Shown here one piece after another: positions 17,009 to 26,058 of a stretch of 64,000 nucleotides of DNA. The position numbers were made by a program, and so were the translations under genes. The DNA is from Lachnospiraceae bacterium. Lineage in GTDB: Bacteria > Bacillota > Clostridia > Lachnospirales > Lachnospiraceae. Numbering within the stretch: the stretch's first letter is position 1; each line of letters opens with the position of its first letter. The stretch lies in assembly GCA_910575555.1 (NCBI GenBank), contig CAJTFX010000003.1, positions 186,001-250,000 of the forward strand, given 5' to 3'. The notes under the pieces were generated by a model. That model did no database searches and had not been told where the DNA came from. It saw only the letters and a list, made by a program, of their open reading frames with translations.

Positions 17009-17992
17009 ATGTTCGGAATAGGGAAAAAACAGGAAGAACTGGAACACGAACTGCTTGCCAAACAGGCAGAGGCAGATAAATATTTGAAGAAATTATCAGA
17101 GGTGACAAATAAAATGCGGTTGGTGCAAAATGAAACAGAAACAGGAATTGCCTCCATGGAAGGAAGCCAGAATGAACTGGACAGCCAGATGGAGAAATTG
17201 ACAGAAACAGTAAAGGACGCTGCAGGAGAAGCCAAACGTCAGAACATCAGAAACCGCGAATTGCAGAAACAGATAGTGGTTTTAGCCAATAAAGCAGGAC
17301 TGGCTGACGGCACTTACCAGAGATCCATTGAAGGAATTTACCGGAGGGAAAAAGAACTTCTGGAAATGATCGAGCAGGGAGGAAAGCTTACCTCTCCGGA
17401 AGAGGTACTGGAACTGGCGGCCGCAGGAATGCGCCAGGAAATGGGAGAAATGGGAACGCGTATCGGTGAAATGGAAGAGATGGAGAAGCAGATGGGAATC
17501 CTTTCTCTGAATGCGGCCATTGAAGCAGGGAGACTGGGAGAGGACGGCGTACAGTTTGTGGAAGCGGCAGAGAAAGTCAGGGATTTGTCAGGAAAATACC
17601 ACCAGTCCGCTTCTTTTATGGCAGAGAAAATGCAGAAAATGGAAGAACGGCTGAAGGAGGCTGAGACCCAGGTGCTGTATTTAACACAGATTTGGAAGGA
17701 ACACAATGCCCGGCTGGAAAAGGCGGCAGAAGGGTTCGGAGCTTACGCTTCCCGGCTGGAGGAGACGGAAACCAGGAACCTTGTACCCCAGATTCTTGCA
17801 TTGGCGGAGAGTCTGGATCAGTCTGTGGGCGACAATGAACTGATTACCAAGAAATATGATATGGCTGCTCAGGTGGTAGAACAGGCCGGAAAAACTTTTT
17901 CAGGACAGCAGGAGACTTTGAATAATCTGCGCAGGAAAGCAAAAGAAGTGGAAGAATGGCTCCGGGCAGTGGGAGCGGAGATCAGCAAATAG
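17009..17992 (+). CDS. Cytoplasmic coiled-coil protein with an MCP-like signalling hairpin
   Basis: A 327-residue protein made almost wholly of heptad-repeat helix, with no signal peptide or membrane segment. Near residues 170-200 it has MGILSLNAAIEAGRLGEDGV followed by AAEKVRDLS. These resemble the hairpin tip and descending helix of methyl-accepting chemotaxis proteins. No CheA, CheW or CheY genes are nearby. The start at 17009 follows AAAGGGGA and gives MFGIGKKQEELEHELL. It could be a soluble receptor or a relic chemoreceptor kept as a scaffold. No ligand-binding domain is visible, so what it senses is unknown. Confidence 0.65.
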   Translation: MFGIGKKQEELEHELLAKQAEADKYLKKLSEVTNKMRLVQNETETGIASMEGSQNELDSQMEKLTETVKDAAGEAKRQNIRNRELQKQIVVLANKAGLADGTYQRSIEGIYRREKELLEMIEQGGKLTSPEEVLELAAAGMRQEMGEMGTRIGEMEEMEKQMGILSLNAAIEAGRLGEDGVQFVEAAEKVRDLSGKYHQSASFMAEKMQKMEERLKEAETQVLYLTQIWKEHNARLEKAAEGFGAYASRLEETETRNLVPQILALAESLDQSVGDNELITKKYDMAAQVVEQAGKTFSGQQETLNNLRRKAKEVEEWLRAVGAEISK

Positions 17993-18061
17993 CCATTGGT
18001 TCTGCCGGCAAAAAGGCAGGCCGTATCATGTAAGAACAGACAGATGCAGTAGGAGGCGCCT

Positions 18062-18991
18062 ATGAAAAGAAGAACGTTTGGATTTTTATCAGCCGATAAA
18101 CAGACGAAAATTTATGCGGTGAAATGGGAACCGGAGGACGGGGAATTAAAAGGGATTCTCCAGATTAGTCATGGTATGATAGAATATGTGGAGCGGTACG
18201 AGGGTTTTGCGGAATATATGGTGAAGCAGGGCTTTATGGTAGTGGGAAATGATCACCTGGGACATGGAAAATCTGTCAAATCAGAAGAACTCTGGGGATA
18301 TTTTGCTGCCAAAGACGGCAGCGATATTGTGGTGGAGGATTTGAATCACCTGCGTAAAATCATTCAGAAGGAACACCCGGATACGCCTTATTTCATACTG
18401 GGCCACAGCATGGGCTCCTTTCTGCTCAGAAAATATCTGTCCAGATACGGCAGCGGGCTGAAAGGAGCGGTGATTATGGGAACCGGAAATCAGCCTGCCG
18501 GGGCTGCTGTTATGGGGAAATTCATCTGCCGCGTACTGGCGCTTTTTTGCGGATGGAATCACCGGTGCCCCCTGGTGGAAAAAATGGCATTGGGCGGGAA
18601 TAATAAGAGGTTCCGGGATGAGGGAACACCGGCAGCCTGGCTGACGAAGGATAAAGAAATTGTAAAAGCCTATCAAAAAGAGCCCAGATGCACGTTTAAG
18701 TTTACCCTGAACGGGTATTATACTTTATTTGACACGATACATGCGATCAATCGGCCGGCAAATGTAAATGCCATTCCAAAGGAGCTGCCCCTTCTTCTGG
18801 TGGCAGGGGAAGAGGACCCGGTGGGCAATTACGGCGCAGGCGTGAAGGCTGTCTGCGTGAAATATAAACGGGCGGGCATACAGGATATTACCTGCAAATT
18901 ATATCCTACCGACCGGCATGAAATATTAAATGAACTGGACAGAGAAACAGTATATAAAGATATTTATAAATGGATAAGATCCAGGATGTAG
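18062..18991 (+). CDS. Alpha/beta hydrolase, monoacylglycerol-lipase / lysophospholipase type
   Basis: A 309-residue serine hydrolase of the Hydrolase_4 (serine aminopeptidase S33 / lysophospholipase) group. The oxyanion region is ISHGMIEYVERYEGFAEYM, and the N-terminal motif GNDHLGHGKS is typical of the group. The nucleophile elbow is LGHSMGSFLLRKY (G-H-S-M-G). The acid is probably the Asp in VAGEEDPVGNYG and the base the His in PTDRHEILNE. No signal peptide, so it acts in the cytoplasm. A strong GTAGGAGG site precedes ATG 18062. The natural substrate is not predictable beyond a lipid or short ester. Confidence 0.85.
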   Translation: MKRRTFGFLSADKQTKIYAVKWEPEDGELKGILQISHGMIEYVERYEGFAEYMVKQGFMVVGNDHLGHGKSVKSEELWGYFAAKDGSDIVVEDLNHLRKIIQKEHPDTPYFILGHSMGSFLLRKYLSRYGSGLKGAVIMGTGNQPAGAAVMGKFICRVLALFCGWNHRCPLVEKMALGGNNKRFRDEGTPAAWLTKDKEIVKAYQKEPRCTFKFTLNGYYTLFDTIHAINRPANVNAIPKELPLLLVAGEEDPVGNYGAGVKAVCVKYKRAGIQDITCKLYPTDRHEILNELDRETVYKDIYKWIRSRM

Positions 18992-19036
18992 GAACTGCTC
19001 CATTTTGAAAAAGAAACCAACGGAATGGAGGTAACC

Positions 19037-20050
19037 ATGAAGAAATACAGAACACGAATCATCACCCTGCTGCTGGCAGGCATGTTGGCAGTGTTTGCTC
19101 CGGTACAGGCATGGGCGGCAGAGACAGATGAAAAGGAGGTTGCGCCTGGAATCAGCCAGGAGGAAGATTCCAGGGAAACAGGAGAGAAGGAGAATGCATC
19201 CAAAGAACCGGAAGAGGTACTGGAAGAACCGGGAGAAGTGACAGAGCCCATCACCAAAGCAGATAAGCCGTATCTGGCGCTGGGGGCCAATCTGACGCCG
19301 GCGCAGCAGGAGACGGTACTGGAGCTTTTGAACATCAATCCTGCAGAACTGCCGGATTACGATGTGATCTATATTACCAATGAAGAAGAACATGAATATT
19401 TGGGAGAATATGTGGACGCGGGCAAAATCGGAACCCGGGCGTTGTCCTCTGTGCTGATTGTAAAAAGAGATCAGGGAAACGGGATTAATATTACCACCAA
19501 AAATATTTCCTACTGCACCATAGGCATGTACAAAAACGCGTTGATTACTGCCGGAATTACCGATGCCGATATTATTGTGGCCGGGCCGTTTCCCATTTCA
19601 GGCACCGCCGCACTGGTGGGGGCCATGAAAGCTTATTCCGATATGACCGGCGCCAAGGTTTCTGAGCGGAGCATGGATACCGCCCTGAATGAACTGGTAT
19701 TGACCGGAGATATTGCAGAAGCGGTGGGAGATTCCCAGAAGGCGGAAGAACTGGTGGCTTATCTGAAACAGGAAGTGATCGAGAAGGGACTGAATTCAGA
19801 AAAAGACATCAAGGCAGCCATTGCGGAGGCCTGCAGCCAGTTTGATATAACCCTGGCAGAAGAAGAAATTGGAGAATTAACCAGTCTTCTGCAGAAAATC
19901 GGGGAATTGGATCTGGATATTGATTCCATCAAGGATCAGGCGGAAGAACTGTATGAGAAAATTTCCAATCTGGATACCAAGAGTATTTTTGATAAGGTGG
20001 CAGATTTTTTCCGGTCGATTCTGGAGTTCTTTCAGGGATTGTTTTCTTAA
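19037..20050 (+). CDS. Secreted DUF1002 protein
   Basis: A 337-residue exported protein. The start at ATG 19037 is set by TGGAGGTAACC. The signal peptide (about 1-28) ends in VQAWA; an acidic Glu-rich linker reaches to about residue 70. The remainder matches DUF1002 as found in Firmicutes: KPYLALGANLTPAQQETVLE, then ITTKNISYCTIGMYKNAL, then VAGPFPISGTAALVGAMKAY. The C-terminus is helical and amphipathic. The family's function is not known; it is secreted or cell-wall associated. It lies 45 bases after the hydrolase gene on the same strand, possibly in the same transcript. Confidence 0.8.
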   Translation: MKKYRTRIITLLLAGMLAVFAPVQAWAAETDEKEVAPGISQEEDSRETGEKENASKEPEEVLEEPGEVTEPITKADKPYLALGANLTPAQQETVLELLNINPAELPDYDVIYITNEEEHEYLGEYVDAGKIGTRALSSVLIVKRDQGNGINITTKNISYCTIGMYKNALITAGITDADIIVAGPFPISGTAALVGAMKAYSDMTGAKVSERSMDTALNELVLTGDIAEAVGDSQKAEELVAYLKQEVIEKGLNSEKDIKAAIAEACSQFDITLAEEEIGELTSLLQKIGELDLDIDSIKDQAEELYEKISNLDTKSIFDKVADFFRSILEFFQGLFS

Positions 20051-20158
20051 AGTTGCAGAGGGCGCGCTGTCTGTCTTATCGATCGTCTGTTGTAAACAAG
20101 GAATGATCTGCCCTGTGGCAGTGGTCTGAATGTTGCCGTTAATCCTACTTTTGGGTGC

Positions 20159-20203
20159 AAAAAGGACGCATGGTTTACAATTTACTGTTCCCATGCGCCT
20201 TTA
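20159..20203 (-). terminator. Rho-independent terminator of the Rpn-family gene
   Basis: On the minus strand the stem AAAGGCGCATGG pairs with CCATGCGTCCTTT (one bulge) and ends in five T. It lies 33 bases past the Rpn-family stop; the same hairpin may also stop the DUF1002 transcript. Confidence 0.65.
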
Positions 20204-20235
20204 TGCTGTTATTTTATATTCAGTTGTGCTGTTAC

Positions 20236-21009
20236 TTATGCTAATTGCATAACTTCGGCTTCAATTTCCTTTAATTCCTCAAATGACAAGATCGGAATAT
20301 ATTCAGTAATTTCTTCCAGTGGCATTTTACCTTTTTTTATCATTCTTATGGCTGTTTCCCTTGCATTTTTTAACTCTGCTTTTTGTGCCGCTTCATTCCT
20401 CATATCTTCCATAATTTTACACATGGTAGCAACTCCTTTCTCGTCTTGCTTAAAATATCGTGCTTTTTTAGCAAGTGCTTCATAATTCATATCATCGGGA
20501 TTGGTACATGAAAAATCGTGCATTAGCTTACCGATTTCATCATTGCCTCTATATTGTCCATTGACATATATGATATGTGAACCGTCACCAAACATTACTT
20601 TCTTTTTCCCGATAGTGACATATCTTTCTACTGGATATATCGGCTGATTGCCTTGCATAACATCATTTTCTGTGATAAAAATAACATAGCTGTCGGGAAT
20701 ATCTTCCGTATCATCACCCGGCTTTAATATATGTGCGTCCAACAGACTACTGTTGTGCCTTGCCCTCTTTGCACCTGCCCCTGCGTCCTTCCTTTGAATT
20801 TCCACATCAAATTCTTTTTTCATGTTGTCAACTGCGTGGACATCTAAAATAGCGGAACGCCCTTGTAAGTTCTTCATTGGCTCCTGTGTACGGACTGATT
20901 TAACTGTTATATCCTTCCGTTCCAAAACGATCCGAAGTATCAGTTCCACACCCTCAAAATTATCTGCAAGACAGACAGTCATAAAATCACCGTCTTTCAC
21001 TGCTTTCAT
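20236..21009 (-). CDS. Rpn-family / PD-(D/E)XK nuclease (transposase-like) protein, possibly N-terminally shortened
   Basis: A 257-residue protein of the Rpn/PDDEXK_2 group, which Clostridia carry in many copies. The nuclease core is visible: SAILDVHAVDNMKKEFDVEIQ holds the D ... E-x-Q/K pattern; then RARHNSSLLDAHILKPGDD, SYVIFITENDVM and FGDGSHIIYVNGQY. A helical tail ends in LSFEELKEIEAEVMQLA. Rpn proteins are DNA nucleases linked to recombination and, more recently, phage defence. The protein begins nearly at the DGDFM motif, while relatives I recall carry a longer leader. No Shine-Dalgarno sequence precedes the ATG, which overlaps a TATAATG string. The gene may be decayed at its 5' end. 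Confidence 0.75.
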   Translation of the reverse strand: MKAVKDGDFMTVCLADNFEGVELILRIVLERKDITVKSVRTQEPMKNLQGRSAILDVHAVDNMKKEFDVEIQRKDAGAGAKRARHNSSLLDAHILKPGDDTEDIPDSYVIFITENDVMQGNQPIYPVERYVTIGKKKVMFGDGSHIIYVNGQYRGNDEIGKLMHDFSCTNPDDMNYEALAKKARYFKQDEKGVATMCKIMEDMRNEAAQKAELKNARETAIRMIKKGKMPLEEITEYIPILSFEELKEIEAEVMQLA

Positions 21010-21126
21010 TATACATTATGCAACTTTTTTTGAAAACTAAATTATATATAAAGTTTTTACTGACTTTCTGTACAATCATGGCTTGACTCATAATCAATTC
21101 TTTAATATTTTATATCCTATTAAGCG

Positions 21127-22188
21127 TTATATTTGTTTCTTATATGTATTCTTTAATTTTGTCAAGATTTTTTCTAATTGAACCGGAAGGCTTCGCGTTC
21201 CGTGGACTTTTAGGCGGTTTTCTTCGCTGAACCCAACCAAAATCTCATGATTTGCCTCTGCCAGATAATCCATAATGCCGTCAATGTCCGACTTCATATT
21301 TTTCGGACAGTGGAAATGCAGGTGTTTTCTTGCGGTAATGTGCAGCGTATAGGAAATACTGAAGTGATACCACAGAATTTTGTGCAGGGTGGAGTGCTTG
21401 TAAATCCACAGGATTTCCTGTATGGGAATAATGGCCGCGCCGTAACCGGCAAGTACAATAAAATAATGCTCTGTGATAAACATGTCCTCAGTGGCAAGCT
21501 GCGGCAGTGTGGCAAGTTCAGTTTCCGCCTGGGACAGCAGCTCCCTGGCCTTTCCGAACCGTCCCAACTGCCGGCAGGCAGGGGAACATACCGGAAACTG
21601 AATGTAAATCAGAGCAAACACAATGTGCAGCAGGGCATACATGCCTGTGGCGAAATATACCGTCATCAGGATTACACTGGGCAGCAGTAAAAAGGCCGGC
21701 TCACTGACAAAATAAGGACTTACCGATTTGCCGATTCCCTGTTTCGTCCAGTCCAAATCTTCCGCTAACCGCTCAAGCAGGGAATGATAGGCCGGATTTT
21801 CTTTTAGAACCTGGCCGCGGATGCGGACAGATTCAATCACGGGAAGCCCCTCTTCGCAGGTGGAAGGGGACAGAAGGACAATCACCAATGGCTGACTTTT
21901 AGAAGGCTGGGCATAATAGTAATAGCCGGCAGTCCGTCCCAGAGATTCATTGGTGTATCCGGTAAAATACAGGTCTGTGAATGTTGCTTCTATGTAAGAG
22001 GAATGATGGTCTGTGTATGCGCTTAAATCTTCGGAACTGTCTAATTCCTGAGGAAACAGGATATCATACAGGGGAAAGGACGCCCACAGAAACATCAGGA
22101 AAATCAAGTAGAGAATCGGGGAAACCAAACGGCGGCAATACACCCGCCGGATGTGCCTGGATATGTAGTGGTCGTAATTTTCAGTCAT
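21127..22188 (-). CDS. Membrane protein of unknown function
   Basis: A 353-residue protein with a basic N-terminus, a first membrane helix at about residues 23-45 and an extracytoplasmic domain of some 120 residues. Two closely spaced helices follow at about 165-205, then a cytoplasmic C-terminal half that reads as a compact domain (FITEHYFIVLAGYGAAIIPI). I do not recognise a named family. The start at 22188 follows CAAGGAG and replaces an in-frame codon five residues upstream. It is divergent from the methyltransferase-hslO-nadE operon, sharing a short AT-rich promoter region. The final residues KNTYKKQI are basic. Confidence 0.6.
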   Translation of the reverse strand: MTENYDHYISRHIRRVYCRRLVSPILYLIFLMFLWASFPLYDILFPQELDSSEDLSAYTDHHSSYIEATFTDLYFTGYTNESLGRTAGYYYYAQPSKSQPLVIVLLSPSTCEEGLPVIESVRIRGQVLKENPAYHSLLERLAEDLDWTKQGIGKSVSPYFVSEPAFLLLPSVILMTVYFATGMYALLHIVFALIYIQFPVCSPACRQLGRFGKARELLSQAETELATLPQLATEDMFITEHYFIVLAGYGAAIIPIQEILWIYKHSTLHKILWYHFSISYTLHITARKHLHFHCPKNMKSDIDGIMDYLAEANHEILVGFSEENRLKVHGTRSLPVQLEKILTKLKNTYKKQI

Positions 22189-22197
22189 AAAGGCTCC

Positions 22198-22226
22198 TTG
22201 CAAAACTTATCTGTTTTTACTATAAT
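22198..22226 (+). promoter_or_regulatory. Promoter of the methyltransferase-hslO-nadE operon
   Basis: TTGCAA (22198-22203), 17 bases, perfect TATAAT (22221-22226). Confidence 0.75.
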
Positions 22227-22281
22227 ATATTAGTATACGTTTTTTGGAAAAAATAATCAAGGGAAAATGGAGGATTCTTGT

Positions 22282-23076
22282 ATGGAGGCATATACAGGAT
22301 TTGCCCGGGTCTATGATCTGTTTATGGACAACGTGCCTTACGGGGAATGGAGCCGGTATCTGCTCAGCCTGCTGAAAGAATACGGGGCCAAAGACGGGAT
22401 TGTTCTGGAATTAGGCTGCGGAACCGGGAAAATGACAAGGCTTCTGTCCCGGGCCGGCTATGATATGATAGGCATTGACAATTCGGAAGAAATGCTTCAG
22501 ATGGCCAGAGAAGCGGAATATGAGGCCAAAGAATATCCGGCCGTCCAAGCGGAATCTGAAAGCAGGGAGGACATTCTGTATCTATTGCAGGATATGCGGG
22601 AATTTGAATTGTACGGAACCGTGAAGGCCGTAGTCAGTATTTGCGACTGCGTCAATTATATTCTGGAAGAAGAGGAATTGCTGCAGGTATTCCGGTTGGT
22701 GAACAATTATCTGGACCCGGGCGGCGTCTTTATTTTTGACCTGAATACTTTGTACAAATACCGGGAAGTATTAGGAGAAAATGTAATATGCGAAAACCGG
22801 GAAGAGGGAAGCTTTATCTGGGAGAATTTTTATGATGAAAAAGAGAAGCTCAACCAGTATGATTTAACCCTTTTTCTAAGGGAAGAAGAAAGCTCCCCGC
22901 TGTACCGGAAATACGAAGAAACTCATTTTCAGCGGGGATATGAACTGAAACAGGTGAAAATGCTGTTGGAACAGGCCGGAATGGAAGTTCTGGCGGTTTA
23001 TGACGGATATACCAGAGAACCAGTAAGAGACGACAGTCAGCGGGTTACCGTGATTGCAAGGGAGAAAGGAAAATGA
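22282..23076 (+). CDS. Class I SAM-dependent methyltransferase
   Basis: A 264-residue methyltransferase. Motif I is VLELGCGTGKMTRLL near residue 47, followed by the acidic post-I residue in MIGIDNSEEMLQMA. Motif III-like DPGGVFIFDLNTLYKY follows later. N-terminal AYTGFARVYDLFMDNVPY is typical of small-molecule methyltransferases that precede hslO or nadE in Clostridia. The start at ATG 22282 follows GGAGG with eight-base spacing. Its stop overlaps the hslO start (ATGA), so the two are co-translated. The methyl acceptor is unknown. Confidence 0.85.
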   Translation: MEAYTGFARVYDLFMDNVPYGEWSRYLLSLLKEYGAKDGIVLELGCGTGKMTRLLSRAGYDMIGIDNSEEMLQMAREAEYEAKEYPAVQAESESREDILYLLQDMREFELYGTVKAVVSICDCVNYILEEEELLQVFRLVNNYLDPGGVFIFDLNTLYKYREVLGENVICENREEGSFIWENFYDEKEKLNQYDLTLFLREEESSPLYRKYEETHFQRGYELKQVKMLLEQAGMEVLAVYDGYTREPVRDDSQRVTVIAREKGK

Positions 23077-23951
23077 CAGATTACATTGTAAGAGCAACGG
23101 CAGCGGAGCATCAGATACGGGCGTTTGCCGTAACCTCCAGAGAACTGGTGGAGCAGGCGAGAATTTATCACAATACCAGTCCCATAATCACAGCGGCTTT
23201 GGGCAGGCTTCTGACAGGAGGAGCCATGATGGGAGCCATGATGAAAGGGGAGCAGGACTTATTAACGCTTCAAATCAAATGCAGCGGCGAGGCAAAAGGA
23301 ATGACTGTAACAGCAGACAGCAGAGGAAACGTCAAGGGTTATCCCCATGTGCCGGATGTGATGCTGCCGCCGAATGCACAGGGAAAACTGGATGTGGGCG
23401 GCGCATTGGGCCAGGGGATATTAAGCGTCATCAAAGATATGGGCCTTAAAGATCCCTATGTGGGCCAGGTGGCGCTGCAGACGTCGGAGATTGCAGAAGA
23501 TCTGACTTATTATTTTGCCACTTCCGAGCAGGTGCCTTCGGCCGTAGGACTGGGAGTGCTGATGAATAAAGACAATACGGTAAAGCAGGCCGGAGGATTT
23601 ATCATTCAGCTTATGCCCTTTACAGAAGAGGCTGTGATTGCAGCTTTGGAGGAGAAGGTGGCAGGAATTACTTCCGTTACGGATTTACTGGAGCAGGGGC
23701 TTTCGCCGGAAGCTCTGCTGGAGCAGATCTTAGGGGAGCTGGGCCTGGAAATCACAGACCGGATGCCGGCAGAATATCACTGCAACTGTTCCAGGGAGCG
23801 GGTGACGAAAGCAATTGTCAGCATCGGCGTCAAGGACATTCAGGAGATGATTCAGGACAACGAGCCCATTGAGGTAAACTGCCAGTTTTGTGACAGACAT
23901 TATATTTTCACGCCGGAGGATTTGAAACACTTGTTGGAGGCGCATCAGTAA
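23073..23951 (+). CDS. hslO: Redox-regulated holdase chaperone Hsp33
   Basis: A 292-residue chaperone that unfolds and binds client proteins when its zinc-binding cysteines are oxidised. The N-terminal domain includes RLLTGGAMMGAMMKGEQDL, the central part LDVGGALGQGILSVIKDMG, and the C-terminal redox switch has both zinc motifs, CNC (EYHCNCSRER) and CQFC (EVNCQFCDRHY). All four cysteines are present, so the switch should work. The length is typical. It lies between a methyltransferase and NAD synthase in one operon, a plausible stress-linked grouping. Confidence 0.94.
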   Translation: MTDYIVRATAAEHQIRAFAVTSRELVEQARIYHNTSPIITAALGRLLTGGAMMGAMMKGEQDLLTLQIKCSGEAKGMTVTADSRGNVKGYPHVPDVMLPPNAQGKLDVGGALGQGILSVIKDMGLKDPYVGQVALQTSEIAEDLTYYFATSEQVPSAVGLGVLMNKDNTVKQAGGFIIQLMPFTEEAVIAALEEKVAGITSVTDLLEQGLSPEALLEQILGELGLEITDRMPAEYHCNCSRERVTKAIVSIGVKDIQEMIQDNEPIEVNCQFCDRHYIFTPEDLKHLLEAHQ

Positions 23952-23965
23952 GAAAGGAGCAGCCA

Positions 23966-25891
23966 GTGAAAGACGGATTTATCAAAGTGGCGGCGGTAAC
24001 GCCGAAGGTCAGGGTGGCCGACCCTGCAGGCAACAAACAGGCCATCATAGAAAAAATAGAAGAAGCGGAGCAGAAGCGGGCAGCGGCGGTGATTTTTCCA
24101 GAGCTGTGCATTACCGGCTATACCTGCGGGGATTTGTTTCTGATGGAGCCGCTGTTGGCGCAGGCCAAAACAGCGCTACTGGATATTGCCGCAGAGACCA
24201 ACGGGAAAAATATGATCGTGTTTGTGGGTCTGCCTGTTGCATGGAACGGGCGGCTGTACAATGTGGCGGCGGCTTTGGGAAACGGAACGGTACTGGGGCT
24301 GGTGCCCAAAACCTGTATTCCCAATTATAATGAATTCTATGAAGGACGTTATTTTACCCCCGGAATGGAAGAAGCAGTGGAGGTGGAACTGACAGAGGAG
24401 CTTAAAGTTCCCATGGGCAGCCGCCTGCTTTTCTGTGCAGACAGTATGCCGGAATTAAAAATCGCAGCGGAAATCTGCGAGGATCTGTGGACGCCTGCGC
24501 CGCCCAGTATTTCCCATGCGCTTGCAGGAGCCAGCCTGATTGTGAATCTGTCAGCCAGTGACGAGATGACGGGTAAAGATCTCTATCGTAAGAAGCTGAT
24601 CGAAGGCCAGTCAGCCAGACTGATCTGCGGCTATGTCTACGCCAGTGCAGGAGAAGGAGAATCTACGCAGGATGTGGTGTATTCCGGCCATAACATGATT
24701 GCAGAAAATGGAAATCTGCTGGCGGAGGCAAAACGGTTCCTCAACCAGTCGGTGTACGGGGAAATTGATATTCAAAGACTGGAGGGGCAGCGGAGAAGAA
24801 TGTCCACCTTTGTTGGACATACAGAGGGTTACCGGGAGATTACATTCCATCTGAAAAAAGAAAAAACAGAGCTGACCCGCTTTACAGATCCTGTGCCTTT
24901 TGTGCCGGGCCAGGCAAAAGAACGTGAAAAACGCTGTGAGGAAATTCTCTTAATCCAGTCCATGGGACTGAAAAAACGGTTGGAGCACACCGGCGCTGTC
25001 CATGCCGTAATCGGAATTTCCGGCGGACTGGATTCTACCCTTGCGCTGCTTGTGACAGTGCGGGCCTTTGATCTGCTGGGATTGGAACGAAAGGGAATTC
25101 ATGCAGTGACCATGCCTGGATTCGGAACCACAGACCGGACGTATGACAATGCAGTAAACCTGATCCGGTGTTTGGGAACAGATTTTAGGGAAGTGGATAT
25201 CAAAGAAGCGGTGCGGGTGCATTTCCGGGATATTGCCCATGAGGAGCATCAGCATGACGTGACTTACGAAAACGGACAGGCCAGAGAGCGGACCCAGATT
25301 TTGATGGATATTGCCAACAAGGAGAACGGCATGGTTATCGGAACCGGAGATATGTCGGAACTGGCCCTGGGATGGGCTACCTACAACGGGGATCACATGT
25401 CCATGTACGGGGTGAACGCATCGGTGCCGAAAACATTAGTGCGCCATTTGGTGCAGTATTATGCAGATACCTGCGGGGAGCCTGAACTGGAAAAAATTCT
25501 TCTGGATGTGCTGGATACGCCTGTCAGCCCGGAACTGCTGCCTCCGAAGGACGGACAGATTTCCCAGAGGACAGAGGATATTGTAGGCCCCTATGAACTC
25601 CACGATTTCTTTTTGTACCATATGCTCCGTTCCGGATTCGGCCCCGGCAAAATATACCGTCTGGCAGAGTATGCCTTTGAGGGAGCCTACAGCGGAGAAA
25701 CTATTTTAAAATGGCTGAAAGTGTTTGTGAGAAGATTTTTCTCCCAGCAGTTTAAGCGTTCCTGCCTGCCGGACGGGCCGAAGGTTGGAACAGTGGCCGT
25801 TTCTCCCAGAGGGGATCTGAGAATGCCCAGTGACGCCAGCAGCGCCCTTTGGCTTAGGGAAATTGAGTGTCTGGAGCAGGAGATGTCCTGA
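23966..25891 (+). CDS. nadE: Glutamine-dependent NAD+ synthase
   Basis: A 641-residue two-domain enzyme making NAD from deamido-NAD, with ATP and glutamine-derived ammonia. The N-terminal nitrilase-type glutaminase has its catalytic triad in FPELCITGYTCGD (Glu), LVPKTCIPNYNEFYEGRYF (Lys) and AAEICEDLWTP (Cys). The C-terminal synthase domain begins with the PP-loop GISGGLDSTLALLV and continues with ALGWATYNGDHMSMYGVNA. Start is GTG 23966 behind AAAGGAGC. It follows hslO by 14 bases. With pncB elsewhere in the window it completes part of nicotinate salvage. Confidence 0.94.
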   Translation: MKDGFIKVAAVTPKVRVADPAGNKQAIIEKIEEAEQKRAAAVIFPELCITGYTCGDLFLMEPLLAQAKTALLDIAAETNGKNMIVFVGLPVAWNGRLYNVAAALGNGTVLGLVPKTCIPNYNEFYEGRYFTPGMEEAVEVELTEELKVPMGSRLLFCADSMPELKIAAEICEDLWTPAPPSISHALAGASLIVNLSASDEMTGKDLYRKKLIEGQSARLICGYVYASAGEGESTQDVVYSGHNMIAENGNLLAEAKRFLNQSVYGEIDIQRLEGQRRRMSTFVGHTEGYREITFHLKKEKTELTRFTDPVPFVPGQAKEREKRCEEILLIQSMGLKKRLEHTGAVHAVIGISGGLDSTLALLVTVRAFDLLGLERKGIHAVTMPGFGTTDRTYDNAVNLIRCLGTDFREVDIKEAVRVHFRDIAHEEHQHDVTYENGQARERTQILMDIANKENGMVIGTGDMSELALGWATYNGDHMSMYGVNASVPKTLVRHLVQYYADTCGEPELEKILLDVLDTPVSPELLPPKDGQISQRTEDIVGPYELHDFFLYHMLRSGFGPGKIYRLAEYAFEGAYSGETILKWLKVFVRRFFSQQFKRSCLPDGPKVGTVAVSPRGDLRMPSDASSALWLREIECLEQEMS

Positions 25892-26008
25892 CGGAATGCA
25901 AGGTAAATGTTATGAAAAGCGGGCTGACCGGTCTGTGCCCAAAGCAGACGCTTATTCGGAAAAACAGGCAGTTTATAAATATTTTATAGAATCTTTCGGT
26001 TTTGTTCA

Positions 26009-26036
26009 TTGCAATTACCGCCGGAAGGGGTAGAAT
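26009..26036 (+). promoter_or_regulatory. Promoter of the DUF5685-DnaJ-flavodoxin operon
   Basis: TTGCAA (26009-26014), 16-base spacer, TAGAAT (26031-26036), 22 bases before the next start. Confidence 0.55.
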
Positions 26037-26058
26037 ATATTCATACAGAGAGGATATT

